A DNA stretch of 64,000 nt from Desulfuromusa sp. (lineage in GTDB: Bacteria; Desulfobacterota; Desulfuromonadia; Desulfuromonadales; Geopsychrobacteraceae): assembly GCA_021647765.1 (NCBI GenBank), contig JAKIUD010000003.1, positions 1 through 64,000 on the forward strand, written 5' to 3'. This document shows positions 1 to 7,834 of this stretch, in pieces (within the stretch, counting starts at the first letter, position 1; every line of letters begins with the position of its first letter). A program made the translations under genes and the position numbers. Under the pieces are notes generated by a model. That model searched no databases and was not told where the DNA came from. It saw only the letters and a program-made list of their open reading frames with translations.

Positions 1-166
1 ACTTCATGAGGATGACGCCGGTAAAACCATCGAAATAACGCTGGACATACCCATGTCCCCAGACATGCCAGTTATGACAACGCAGACAATTATCCGGTCG
101 CGGCCAGGGATAATGACGTCCCTGAGCAAGAATTTGCTTGAGATCAACAGGAACTCGCCATAACAT
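1..166 (-). CDS. Short CxxC protein, insertion-element type, partial
   Basis: The frame opens at an ATG (166-164) directly behind a very good ribosome binding site (AAGGAGGG, 177-170) and stays open to the left edge, so only the first 55 codons are visible. They hold a Cys pair (C27 and C30, CLRC) followed by the aromatic stretch WHVWGHGYVQRYFDG. This pattern resembles the N-terminal zinc-knuckle of short proteins carried by insertion elements in deltaproteobacteria; that link is from memory of the family and is not proven here. No terminal inverted repeat of an element could be defined. It could equally be a small zinc-finger protein of unknown function. Confidence 0.45.
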   Translation of the reverse strand, partial: MLWRVPVDLKQILAQGRHYPWPRPDNCLRCHNWHVWGHGYVQRYFDGFTGVILMK

Positions 167-200
167 AGACCCTCCTTGAAATGGGGTGTCAGCCCCGAAA

Positions 201-237
201 GCAAAAAGGGCGGAGAGTTCGCTAAAACTCTCCGCCC
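201..237 (-). terminator. Rho-independent terminator
   Basis: Arms 208-219 and 226-237 form a perfect 12-bp stem with a 6-nt loop, and on the minus strand the stem is followed by a short T run (205-201). It ends transcription coming from the mini-ORF unit upstream (489-364) before the partial gene that starts at 166. It could also act as an attenuator of that gene. Confidence 0.75.
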
Positions 238-285
238 GCTTTACATCGACAGGGTAAAAAAAAGAGCCTTCCACAAAAGACTCAT

Positions 286-298
286 ATTGTCTGACAAT
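286..298. promoter_or_regulatory. 13-bp perfect palindrome
   Basis: ATTGTC-T-GACAAT is a perfect 6-1-6 dyad inside the short minus-strand unit. The one-base centre makes it a better DNA operator than an RNA hairpin. Which protein would bind it is unknown; the neighbouring LysR protein is one candidate by position only. Confidence 0.3.
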
Positions 299-363
299 TT
301 CCTCCGACAGGTCAAATTAAACTGAAAATATCCACAGACTTCGGTGCCGTTTATTGTGGAAAC

Positions 364-408
364 TTACACCAGCCTGCCGGTTTTAGTGCCGGTTGACTTG
401 AATAACAT
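364..408 (-). CDS. Candidate 14-residue peptide ORF
   Basis: An ATG at 408 lies behind AAAGGAGGT at close to ideal spacing and opens a 15-codon frame coding MLFKSTGTKTGRLV. The peptide has a repeated T-G-T-K-T-G core, and the DNA carries a direct ACCGGC repeat there. It lies 18 nt downstream of another mini-ORF, and the unit ends in a terminator. Nothing in it matches a family known to me. The only support for coding is the ribosome binding site and the compact arrangement. Confidence 0.35.
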   Translation of the reverse strand: MLFKSTGTKTGRLV

Positions 409-426
409 GTTACCTCCTTTAGGTTC

Positions 427-489
427 TCAAAATGAGAGTTGAACGGCTTGCTTTTCTTTTAATTTAACCAGGTTTGACCCGGTGATCAT
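427..489 (-). CDS. Candidate 20-residue peptide ORF
   Basis: An ATG at 489 is preceded by AAAGGAGGAG and opens a 21-codon frame coding MITGSNLVKLKEKQAVQLSF. It is the first ORF of a short minus-strand unit that points away from the LysR gene at 708. The product is a small, basic, non-membrane peptide with no family I recognise. It could be a leader peptide, a small regulatory protein or the start of a decayed gene. The ribosome binding site is stronger than those of many real genes in this window. Confidence 0.38.
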   Translation of the reverse strand: MITGSNLVKLKEKQAVQLSF

Positions 490-521
490 AAACTCCTCCT
501 TTCTGCCGGGCAATATAGGGG

Positions 522-534
522 ATACTATATGTAT
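522..534. promoter_or_regulatory. Dyad ATAC-N5-GTAT in the divergent intergenic region
   Basis: ATAC-TATAT-GTAT lies 33 bp upstream of the first mini-ORF and overlaps a possible minus-strand -10 element (TAGTAT on that strand). A second spaced dyad, ATAC-N9-GTAT, is at 588-604. Such paired dyads between divergent genes fit LysR-type operators, although the exact T-N11-A form is not met. Confidence 0.3.
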
Positions 535-655
535 GGTAATTTTTCACATTCCATAGGCTACACGTTATTAGAATTCTCTTGAAGCAAATACTTTTAATGG
601 GTATATTAGTCTTAATAATAAGGTAAATTCTTAATATTCAAATACTTATATCCTT

Positions 656-672
656 TTGGCACATAAGTTGTG
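656..672 (+). promoter_or_regulatory. Possible sigma-54 (-24/-12) promoter of the LysR gene
   Basis: TTGGCAC, five bases, then TTGT matches the -24/-12 consensus (TTGGCAC-N5-TTGC) with the GG correctly placed but T instead of C in the -12 dinucleotide. Transcription would begin near 683, giving a leader of about 25 nt to the ATG at 708. The -12 mismatch makes it a weak candidate. Confidence 0.35.
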
Positions 673-707
673 GTAATATTCTGAAACCCTAATATCTAGA
701 TAGTTAT

Positions 708-1619
708 ATGGATACTCGATATTTTAAAACCCTGGTTACTGTGGTAGAAACGGGTAGTTTTTCCAACGCTGCCCGGAATCTCCATTTGACTCAATCAGCC
801 ATCTCGCAACGGATCAAGTTTATTGAGGAAGCTTTTGGTCACTCTCTTTTTGATCGTTCTGGAGCTGCATTACGGCTGACCTCTGCAGGTGAGGTTGTTC
901 TGGAGAGTGCCCGACGAATTGTTGGAATTGAGGATTCGCTGCTGGGGAAGCTGAAGCGGATTAATAGAAGAGAAAAGGTTTCCCTTTGTTGTACACCGAC
1001 CTTTGGCGCTGTTTATCTGTCGGGAGTTCTCAACCGGTTTATTCTTGAAAGTGGTGGTGCTCCGGCTGACCTGAATTTTTTATTGCATAACCCGGATCAG
1101 GCGCTGGAGGGAATTTTAAATAAAGATTTTGATATCGCTATTGTTGAACATTGCCCCGATACCGATTTAAGTATGTTTCAAACTTATTCATTGCCACAGG
1201 ATGATCTGGTTTTTGTCACGTCACCTAAGTTGGGTTTGTCTTCAGCTGAGCATAAGATTGAATCACTCTTTGGATTTTCTCTCTTTGTCCGGGAAGGGGG
1301 GTGCAGTTCGCGGCAATTGTTAACTCGAGGACTGGAAGAGCAGGGAAAGAGTCTGGATGATTTTGCCGCAGTTGTTACTTCGGATGATTTACGTTTGACC
1401 CGACAGTCAATTCTTGCTGGTGGCGGGATCTCTTTCATGTCAAAAAGTCTGGTTTGTGAATATTTGGAAACTGGCCAGATGATAGAACATTATGTCAAAG
1501 GCTTTCCTCATAGCAGACAGCGAAAAGTTGTTATGGAGAAGGGGCGTGAGAATGAAAAGCTGCTCTGTGATCTAGCCCGTTGTGTCTTCAATGTTATGGA
1601 TGTCCCTTCACCGCTCTAG
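708..1619 (+). CDS. LysR-family transcriptional regulator
   Basis: This 303-residue protein has the standard LysR layout. A winged helix-turn-helix covers about residues 1-60 (TGSFSNAARNLHLTQSAISQ), followed by a linker helix and a two-lobed effector-binding domain from about residue 90. It should bind DNA in the cytoplasm as a dimer or tetramer and respond to a small ligand that cannot be told from the sequence. It is divergent from a minus-strand unit of very short ORFs, the usual placing for a LysR target, so that unit is the first candidate for control. The ribosome binding site is poor; the ATG was chosen because the conserved N-terminus starts there. Confidence 0.9.
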   Translation: MDTRYFKTLVTVVETGSFSNAARNLHLTQSAISQRIKFIEEAFGHSLFDRSGAALRLTSAGEVVLESARRIVGIEDSLLGKLKRINRREKVSLCCTPTFGAVYLSGVLNRFILESGGAPADLNFLLHNPDQALEGILNKDFDIAIVEHCPDTDLSMFQTYSLPQDDLVFVTSPKLGLSSAEHKIESLFGFSLFVREGGCSSRQLLTRGLEEQGKSLDDFAAVVTSDDLRLTRQSILAGGGISFMSKSLVCEYLETGQMIEHYVKGFPHSRQRKVVMEKGRENEKLLCDLARCVFNVMDVPSPL

Positions 1620-1628
1620 AAGAAAAAA

Positions 1629-1729
1629 TAGCCGCAGATGAACGCAGATTTTCACAGATTAAAATCACAAAGCTAGGATTTTCCAATAGTTTGGTTTTAT
1701 CCGTTTTTATCTGCGTTCATCTGCGGCTA
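1629..1729. repeat. Inverted repeat between convergent genes
   Basis: Two perfect 21-bp arms (1629-1649 and 1709-1729) containing CGCAGATGAACGCAGAT are separated by 59 bp. The element fills the gap between the convergent LysR and rlmD genes. A-rich sequence before it and a T run after it mean it could stop transcription from both sides. Repeats built on this motif occur between genes in many bacteria, so a dispersed mobile palindrome is likely. Confidence 0.7.
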
Positions 1730-1756
1730 AATTGTTTTTTACCTTTGTCTTCCTAA

Positions 1757-3148
1757 CTACAAAACCAATTGCACCACCGTCTCAATATGAGCCGTCTGCG
1801 GGAACATGTCGACGGGCTGGAGTTGTTTGATTTTGTAGCCATTCTCGGTCAGAGTTTTCAAATCATGGGCAAGGCTGTCTGGATCGCAGGAGACATAAAT
1901 AATCTGCTTCGGTTTAAGTTGATACAGCGTCTGTAGTAACTCATCAGAGCACCCTTTTCGGGGTGGATTGAGTGTGACCAGGGCCGGTTTTTTCTGCCCG
2001 GAACGTTTCTGTAATTCTTCTGCGGCATCCCCGGCATAGAAACGACAGTTATGCAGATCATTCAATCGGCTATTTTCTGCCGCATTTCGTACCGCCTCGT
2101 CGACAGATTCAATTCCGTCAACCTGTCCGGCATCTTTTGCCAGATGAAGGGCAATTCCGCCGATTCCACAGTAAAGATCAATGGCAGTGTCCTGTTTGCT
2201 CAGTTTTGCCCATTTTCTCACCAAGGCATAAATACGGGTGGCCTGGACGGTATTGATCTGAAAAAAGGCTTCAGGGGCAATGCGGAGGCGGATATCTCCA
2301 ATTCTTTCGATCAAATCAGGTAGCCCTTGCAGTTTCAGGGTTTTTCCACCCATGATAATATTACCGGATGAGCTGTTGATGTTCTGATGGACGCCGATAA
2401 TTTCTGGAACTTTCCGCATCAGAACTTTTGCCAGTTTGGGGAGTTGTTGCAGATCACGAAAGTGACTGACGAAGGTCACCAGAGCTTTGTCGCTAAATGG
2501 ACTGACACGAATCAGCAAGTAGCGCAGCAGGCCACGTTGATGATGGGGATTATAAACAGAAATCTTCTGTCGCTGGACTTCATCACGAACCACAGCGGCA
2601 ATTTTATTGATCAACGGGTGGTGAACCGGGCATTCCGGGCAATCAATCACCTCGTGGGTGCCCCGCTGGTAAAGTCCGATCAAAACTTTTTCCCGTTTGC
2701 GAGAAAAAGTCAGTTTAGCACTGGCTCGGTAACCAAACGGGGGATCCGATGGTAAAACGGGGGGAACCTGTACGTCATCCAGTAATCCCTGTTGTAACAG
2801 TGCTTCGGCAACCCGTTGTTGTTTGAACAGGAGTTGATCGGCATATTTCATGCTGATCAGCGGGCAGCCAAGGCAATCACGCTCCAGTTTGCAGGCAACA
2901 TTCGCAGTCCGTTGTGGTACGTTGCACAGAACTCGGCGCAGACTGGTAAAGATGTGGGTTCGCCCGATGTGTTCAACTTCAGCGACAACGGTCTCTCCCG
3001 GAAAGGCTCCCTGAACGACCGCAATTCTAGTTTTATACGGAGCGAGGCCGATGCCATCCTTATCAAGGGAGTCGATGGTTAATTTGAGAGTTTCTGACTG
3101 AGATTGCCTAGTCGTTAATTTCTTTTTTGCTGGTTTTTTCATAGTCAC
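1757..3148 (-). CDS. rlmD: 23S rRNA (uracil-5-)-methyltransferase RlmD
   Basis: This is a SAM-dependent RNA m5U methyltransferase of the RumA/RlmD type, which in E. coli methylates U1939 of 23S rRNA. An N-terminal TRAM domain (about 15-75) precedes the Fe-S ligands C86, C92, C95 and C170, spaced as in RumA. The SAM site is DLYCGIGG (324-331), followed by NPPRKG (394-399), the catalytic C421 in VSCDPDS and the C-terminal base E456. The first codon is GTG, and an ATG two codons later (3142) is an equally good start. It faces the LysR gene across an inverted repeat and stands alone. RlmCD-type dual specificity cannot be excluded. Confidence 0.9.
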   Translation of the reverse strand: MTMKKPAKKKLTTRQSQSETLKLTIDSLDKDGIGLAPYKTRIAVVQGAFPGETVVAEVEHIGRTHIFTSLRRVLCNVPQRTANVACKLERDCLGCPLISMKYADQLLFKQQRVAEALLQQGLLDDVQVPPVLPSDPPFGYRASAKLTFSRKREKVLIGLYQRGTHEVIDCPECPVHHPLINKIAAVVRDEVQRQKISVYNPHHQRGLLRYLLIRVSPFSDKALVTFVSHFRDLQQLPKLAKVLMRKVPEIIGVHQNINSSSGNIIMGGKTLKLQGLPDLIERIGDIRLRIAPEAFFQINTVQATRIYALVRKWAKLSKQDTAIDLYCGIGGIALHLAKDAGQVDGIESVDEAVRNAAENSRLNDLHNCRFYAGDAAEELQKRSGQKKPALVTLNPPRKGCSDELLQTLYQLKPKQIIYVSCDPDSLAHDLKTLTENGYKIKQLQPVDMFPQTAHIETVVQLVL

Positions 3149-3559
3149 TTAACTCTTTATCTTTATTGGTTCAACTCAGTCGTGTCCGTTAAAGACGTGT
3201 ATAACTAAAAGAAGTTGCATGTAATCCGAAGGGTGCTAGATTAAAAAAATCCAGCAAATCCGGGACTGTCCCCGCATGGGAGCTGTCCCAGACTTTTGCG
3301 GCGCAAACCGCCACAGTTTTTCGTGGTTCGTAAGCTTCGGGACAGCCCCCGATGGGTCTGGGGACAGTCCCAAGTTTACTGCAATACTGCTTAAACTAGC
3401 ACCATTCGGGATTGAGGGGGATAATGTCTGCTTCAAAGGCAGGCAGGGTACTCTTAGTTCTATGTTGCTGTCAAATATTGACAGGCTTGCTCGCAACTGG
3501 CAACTCCGATAAACTGCGCCACGCAAATAAGCTGTCAACTAATCCAAGGAGTTCAACCG
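3149..3559. other. 411-bp non-coding stretch upstream of ispG
   Basis: No convincing gene lies here; open frames on both strands at 3236-3538 lack ribosome binding sites and recognisable content. The stretch holds the nested inverted repeats described separately and, near the right end, a lone TTGACA (3478-3483) without a good -10 partner. It must contain the promoters of the divergent rlmD and ispG genes, but I could not place them. Confidence 0.6.
3262..3371. repeat. Nested inverted repeat element with GGGACTGTCCC arms
   Basis: The outer arms, GGGACTGTCCCC (3262-3273) and its exact complement (3360-3371), enclose inner arms GCTGTCCC (3282-3289) and GGGACAGC (3339-3346), and a short CCAC/GTGG stem sits at the centre. 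The whole 110-bp unit can fold into one long cruciform or RNA hairpin. It looks like a small non-autonomous palindromic element dropped between rlmD and ispG. Confidence 0.65.
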
Positions 3560-4630
3560 TTGCGACATAAAACTCGTCAGCTCAAATTAGGGGATCTTGC
3601 TATCGGTGGTGGTGCACCGATCAGTGTTCAGTCAATGTGTAACACCGATACCCGTGATGTTGCTGCGACATTGTCCCAGATAGAAGTGTTGCAGGAAGCC
3701 AAATGTGAAATCATCCGCTGTGCGGTTCCTGATCAGGCTGCTGCTGAGGCGCTTGGTGCTATCAGGCAGGGTTGTCAAATCCCATTGATTGCCGATATCC
3801 ATTTTGATTATCGTCTGGCATTGACTTCGGTCAAGCAGGGGGTCGATGGGTTGCGTTTGAATCCCGGTAATATCGGTGAGCGGTGGAAGGTTGAAGAGGT
3901 GGTCAAGGCTTGTGCCGAGAAGCAGGTGCCGATTCGTATCGGGGTCAATGCCGGTTCGCTGGAGCGGGAGTTGTTGCAGAAATATGGTTATCCAACTGCC
4001 GAGGCGATGGTTGAGAGTGCGTTGGGGCATGTTCGGATTCTGGAAGAGTTGAATTACACAGAAATTAAAGTGAGTTTAAAAGCATCTGATATTGCCAGAA
4101 CAGTTGAGGCATATCGACTTCTGGCGGGACAGGTCGATTATCCCCTCCATATCGGGATTACTGAAGCAGGGACAACCTGGAGTGGAACCATCAAGAGCGC
4201 TATTGGCCTTGGATCTCTTTTGTATGATGGGATTGGTGACACCCTGCGGGTTTCATTGACCGGAGATCCTGTAGAAGAGGTGCGAGTTGGCTGGGAAATT
4301 CTCAAAAGTTTGCGGTTGCGGGAAAAAGGACCGATATTTGTCAGTTGTCCGACGTGTGGACGCTGTCAGATTGAACTCATCGAAATTGCCGAAGAGGTTG
4401 AACAAAGACTCCGTGATTTCCCTAAACCGTTGACGATTGCTGTGATGGGTTGCGTGGTTAATGGCCCGGGTGAGGCTCGTGAAGCTGATTTGGGAATTGC
4501 CGGTGGATTGGGGCAAGGGATTCTTTTCCGTCACGGTGAGGTTGTGCGTAAGGTGCCGCAGGAAGGTCTGGCCGATGCTCTGGTTGACGAAGCCTGGAAG
4601 ATGATTGATGGGGATGAACAACGTACCTGA
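3560..4630 (+). CDS. ispG: 4-hydroxy-3-methylbut-2-enyl diphosphate synthase
   Basis: IspG (GcpE) converts methylerythritol cyclodiphosphate to HMBPP in the MEP route to isoprenoids, using a [4Fe-4S] cluster and an electron donor such as ferredoxin or flavodoxin. The 356-residue protein has an N-terminal TIM barrel and a C-terminal cluster domain with C263, C266, C298 and E305 (SCPTCGRC, then GCVVNGPGEA), the expected four ligands. The start is TTG at 3560, fixed by AAGGAG nine bases upstream and by the usual family N-terminus. proS follows after about 110 bp and may be co-transcribed. Confidence 0.96.
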   Translation: MRHKTRQLKLGDLAIGGGAPISVQSMCNTDTRDVAATLSQIEVLQEAKCEIIRCAVPDQAAAEALGAIRQGCQIPLIADIHFDYRLALTSVKQGVDGLRLNPGNIGERWKVEEVVKACAEKQVPIRIGVNAGSLERELLQKYGYPTAEAMVESALGHVRILEELNYTEIKVSLKASDIARTVEAYRLLAGQVDYPLHIGITEAGTTWSGTIKSAIGLGSLLYDGIGDTLRVSLTGDPVEEVRVGWEILKSLRLREKGPIFVSCPTCGRCQIELIEIAEEVEQRLRDFPKPLTIAVMGCVVNGPGEAREADLGIAGGLGQGILFRHGEVVRKVPQEGLADALVDEAWKMIDGDEQRT

Positions 4631-4739
4631 GCCCAGCATCAATATGATTGTTCCTGAGCTTGCTTTTCTGTGAAAATCAGGTTAATTTTCAATACCTAAT
4701 ATTGTTTATCCCAACTCATCAACTGAACAGGAAATATAT

Positions 4740-6470
4740 ATGCGTTACTCCCAATATCTGCTGCCAACCCTTAAAGAAACTCCTGCCGATGCTGAAGTTG
4801 TCAGTCACCGATTGATGCTGCGGGCAGGAATGATCCGCAAGGTTGCCGCTGGAATTTACAGCTATCTGCCGTTTGGATTGCGCTCATTGCGCAAGATGGA
4901 ACAGATTATCCGTGAAGAGATGGATCGAGCTGGAGCGATTGAGTGTCTGATGCCGATGGCTAATCCGGCGGAGCTGTGGCAGGAGTCGGGTCGCTGGGAA
5001 AAATATGGCAAGGAGCTGCTACGCTTCAAAGACCGTAAATCTGCCGATTTTTGCATGGGGCCGACCCATGAAGAGGTGATTACCGATATTATCCGTAACA
5101 CAGTCAACTCCTATCGTCAGCTGCCGCTGAATCTTTATCAGATTCAGACTAAATTTCGCGATGAAATCCGTCCTCGCTTTGGATTGATGCGCGGTCGGGA
5201 ATTTATTATGAAAGATGCTTATTCTTTCGACCTGGAAGATGCTGGCGCCGATAAATCTTACGCCAAAATGTATCAGGCTTACCGAAATATTTTTAACCGT
5301 TGTGGACTTAATTTCCGTTCCGTTGAAGCTGACAGTGGCGCTATTGGTGGAAACTTTTCCCATGAGTTTATGGTGTTAGCCGAATCGGGTGAGGATGGTA
5401 TTGTTTCTTGCGATAGCTGCGAATATGCCGCCAATGTGGAGAAGGCAGAACTCATCTATCGTGATCTGGAGACTCCAGCGGCAACGCAGGAACTGCAAAA
5501 GGTGGATACCCCGGGGCAGAAAACTATTGAAGAGGTTGCAGTATTTCTCCAAATAAGCCCGCGACAGCTGGTGAAAACTTTGATTGTTCAAACTTCGGAT
5601 GATGAAGTTCTAGCTATTTTATTGCGCGGTGACCGCGAGCTGAACGAGATCAAACTTGCTAATTTTCTGGGTGTTGATTGGGTGCTGATGGCTGAAGATG
5701 ATGTTGTTAAACAGGCAACCGGAGCTCCTACTGGATTTGCCGGACCGATTGGGTTGAAAGTTCGTGTTTTTGCTGATACTGAAGTTAAGGGTATGGCCGA
5801 TTTTGTTGTCGGTGGCAACGCGGTCGACGTCCATTTTATTGGTGCCAATCAGGTGCGTGATTTCGAAGTCAGTCAGTTTGCCGATCTCCGTCAGGCGGTG
5901 GCTGGAGACCCCTGCCCACGTTGTGCCAGTGGTAAGTTTGAAAGTTGGCGCGGGATAGAAGTCGGTCATATTTTCAAGCTGGGAGTCAAGTATTCCGAGG
6001 CGATGAATGCTACAGTTCTGGATGCGGAAGGAAAATCCCGGCCGTTGGTTATGGGCTGTTACGGGATCGGTGCCGGTCGGACTGTGGCAGCGGCGATTGA
6101 GCAGAATCATGATGAGAATGGCATGATATTGCCGATGCCACTAGCCCCTTTCCAGGTTCTGGTAACGATGTTGAATCCCAAGGATGATTTGGTGCATGAG
6201 GCGGCAGAAAATCTCTATCAGCAACTGCTGGATGTAAATATCGAGGTATTGCTAGATGATCGGGATGAGCGTCCCGGGATCAAATTTAAAGATGCTGATC
6301 TGATCGGGATTCCGCTACGGGTAACAGTTGGTGCGCGCAGTTTGAAAGAGGGTAATGTTGAACTGAAGATCAGAAAGAGTGGTATTACGTCGATGTTTTC
6401 ACTTGATAATATTGTCCCACAGTTACAACAATTGGTTGCTGAAGGGTTGGCGTTTGAGCTGGGAAGTTAG
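4740..6470 (+). CDS. proS: Prolyl-tRNA synthetase, bacterial type with editing domain
   Basis: ProS charges tRNA-Pro with proline in the cytoplasm. The 576-residue length is that of the bacterial form with an editing insertion. Class II motifs are visible: the first in the N-terminal quarter, motif 2 around RGREFIMKDAYSFD, and motif 3 near GCYGIGAGRTVAA. Between them a YbaK-like editing domain (roughly 230-390) carries GDRELNEIKL, and the anticodon-binding domain follows from about residue 470. The ATG has CAGGA seven bases upstream. It lies downstream of ispG in the same direction. Confidence 0.96.
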   Translation: MRYSQYLLPTLKETPADAEVVSHRLMLRAGMIRKVAAGIYSYLPFGLRSLRKMEQIIREEMDRAGAIECLMPMANPAELWQESGRWEKYGKELLRFKDRKSADFCMGPTHEEVITDIIRNTVNSYRQLPLNLYQIQTKFRDEIRPRFGLMRGREFIMKDAYSFDLEDAGADKSYAKMYQAYRNIFNRCGLNFRSVEADSGAIGGNFSHEFMVLAESGEDGIVSCDSCEYAANVEKAELIYRDLETPAATQELQKVDTPGQKTIEEVAVFLQISPRQLVKTLIVQTSDDEVLAILLRGDRELNEIKLANFLGVDWVLMAEDDVVKQATGAPTGFAGPIGLKVRVFADTEVKGMADFVVGGNAVDVHFIGANQVRDFEVSQFADLRQAVAGDPCPRCASGKFESWRGIEVGHIFKLGVKYSEAMNATVLDAEGKSRPLVMGCYGIGAGRTVAAAIEQNHDENGMILPMPLAPFQVLVTMLNPKDDLVHEAAENLYQQLLDVNIEVLLDDRDERPGIKFKDADLIGIPLRVTVGARSLKEGNVELKIRKSGITSMFSLDNIVPQLQQLVAEGLAFELGS

Positions 6471-6604
6471 TCCCCTTGTGTCATTCGCAAGGCACGAAGA
6501 GTTAAGTCTTCTAGACCATCATCAGCTATCTACATGGCTTTATGTGAAACTTCCGTGCGTAATATGTGCATGGATATAGAGAACGTAGAACTAATCAGAA
6601 GTTT

Positions 6605-7834
6605 ATGACCAAACTTAAAATTGATAAAAGTGGTTCCCTGAAATTACCAGCAGAAATATATCGACCATTGGGGAATCAACCTCTGGAGATAATTTCTGCT
6701 TCTTCGGGGCACCTGTTGCTTGGGCGTCCTGAAGCAGAAGGGTCTGTGCTGATTGCTGGAGTATTGGAAGAGGGCTCTGTTACTGATCTTCTCTCCTATT
6801 TCAATATGTTTCGCAAAACCGGTATTCTCACCCTCGAACTTGAGGGAGGATTGAAATCACTTTATTTTCAGCAGGGAGAAATTGTTTTTGCCACCAGCTC
6901 TTTTGCCAGTGAAGATCTGGGTGAAGTGCTGTTTTCTCTGGGGAAAATTGAGCGGGATGCGCTGCAGGAGTTACGTTTGCTGGTGAGTAAAAAGACCTCA
7001 CTCGGTAAGTTGCTGGTTGAGCGTGGTGTTGTTGCCCCTAAAGATCTCTGGTTAGCGGCTCGCAGCCAGGTTGAACATATTATTTACACCCTTTTTTCTG
7101 CTATTTCCGGTGGGTTTTATTTTCAGTCTAAGCCGATTGAACAGGAACAGATTTTACGTCTGTCGATGAGTACTCAGAATATCATCATGGAAGGGTTACG
7201 TCGATTGGATGAAAAAGCGCTGTTTATGCGCAAAATTATCTCTCTTGATTATTTTCCCCTGGAAACCGGCAAGGAAGCGACGGATTTAAATCAGGCTGAA
7301 GCACGACTGATGAATGTTGCCCAAGCCGGGCAGCAGACGGCTCGAAACCTGTTTCGACAAATCGGCCTGCGTGAATTTGATGGGATGCGGATTCTGTTTG
7401 GTCTGATAGAGAAACGACTTATCTGTATGGAAGATACCCCAACATCTGAGATTGAAGGGGTTCCAGGACAGATTCTAGCGGCCTACAACAGTCTTTTTAA
7501 AGTTATTTTTGCCCAGGTGGTCAAAGTTTGTCCGGAGTTTCCTCAGGAGGTTGCTCAGTCATTGCGTGATTTACCACAACCCTATTCATTTGTTTTGCGA
7601 GACGTGGAATTGCAGAGTGATGGAACCCTTGATGGACATCGAATTGTCACAAATCTGATTGGCCTGGAGGAAGGGGATAAGAAAAAACTGCTGGCTGATT
7701 CGCTCTGTGAAGTTGCTTTTACCGAAACAATGGCTTTGCGGCGGGATCTGGATGCTGAACAGGCCAGACCGTTGATTGCCCGGGTTCAGGAAGTCACGAC
7801 CAAGATACGAGATATGATCGGGAGAAATGAATGA
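6605..7834 (+). CDS. DUF4388 domain protein
   Basis: This 409-residue cytoplasmic protein starts with a short segment resembling a SpoVT/AbrB-type edge (KLKIDKSGSLKLPAEIY). A DUF4388 (PatA N-terminal-like) domain follows at about residues 40-190, containing LYFQQGEIVFATS, the form common in Myxococcus- and Geobacter-type genomes. The rest is a helical region without a recognisable enzyme motif. An open frame reaches back to 6566, but the ATG at 6605 gives the better N-terminus. Its stop overlaps the pyrF start by 4 nt (ATGA), so the two are translationally coupled. DUF4388 proteins are linked by domain company to signalling and gliding; its role here is unknown. Confidence 0.75.
   Translation: MTKLKIDKSGSLKLPAEIYRPLGNQPLEIISASSGHLLLGRPEAEGSVLIAGVLEEGSVTDLLSYFNMFRKTGILTLELEGGLKSLYFQQGEIVFATSSFASEDLGEVLFSLGKIERDALQELRLLVSKKTSLGKLLVERGVVAPKDLWLAARSQVEHIIYTLFSAISGGFYFQSKPIEQEQILRLSMSTQNIIMEGLRRLDEKALFMRKIISLDYFPLETGKEATDLNQAEARLMNVAQAGQQTARNLFRQIGLREFDGMRILFGLIEKRLICMEDTPTSEIEGVPGQILAAYNSLFKVIFAQVVKVCPEFPQEVAQSLRDLPQPYSFVLRDVELQSDGTLDGHRIVTNLIGLEEGDKKKLLADSLCEVAFTETMALRRDLDAEQARPLIARVQEVTTKIRDMIGRNE

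Noticed and set aside
241..285. Third mini-ORF (14 codons, minus strand) beside the 13-bp palindrome
   Set aside because: GGAGG is about 15 nt from the ATG, too far for a normal start, and the ORF is mostly a T run read as Leu/Phe. Left out as a feature.
1..313. Longer minus-strand frame running through the terminator into the partial gene at 166
   Set aside because: The frame is open but has no start codon with a ribosome binding site, and it crosses a perfect terminator; the ATG at 166 with AAGGAGGG is better.
3236..3538. Overlapping open frames on both strands upstream of ispG
   Set aside because: They cover the nested palindrome, have no ribosome binding sites and no recognisable protein features.
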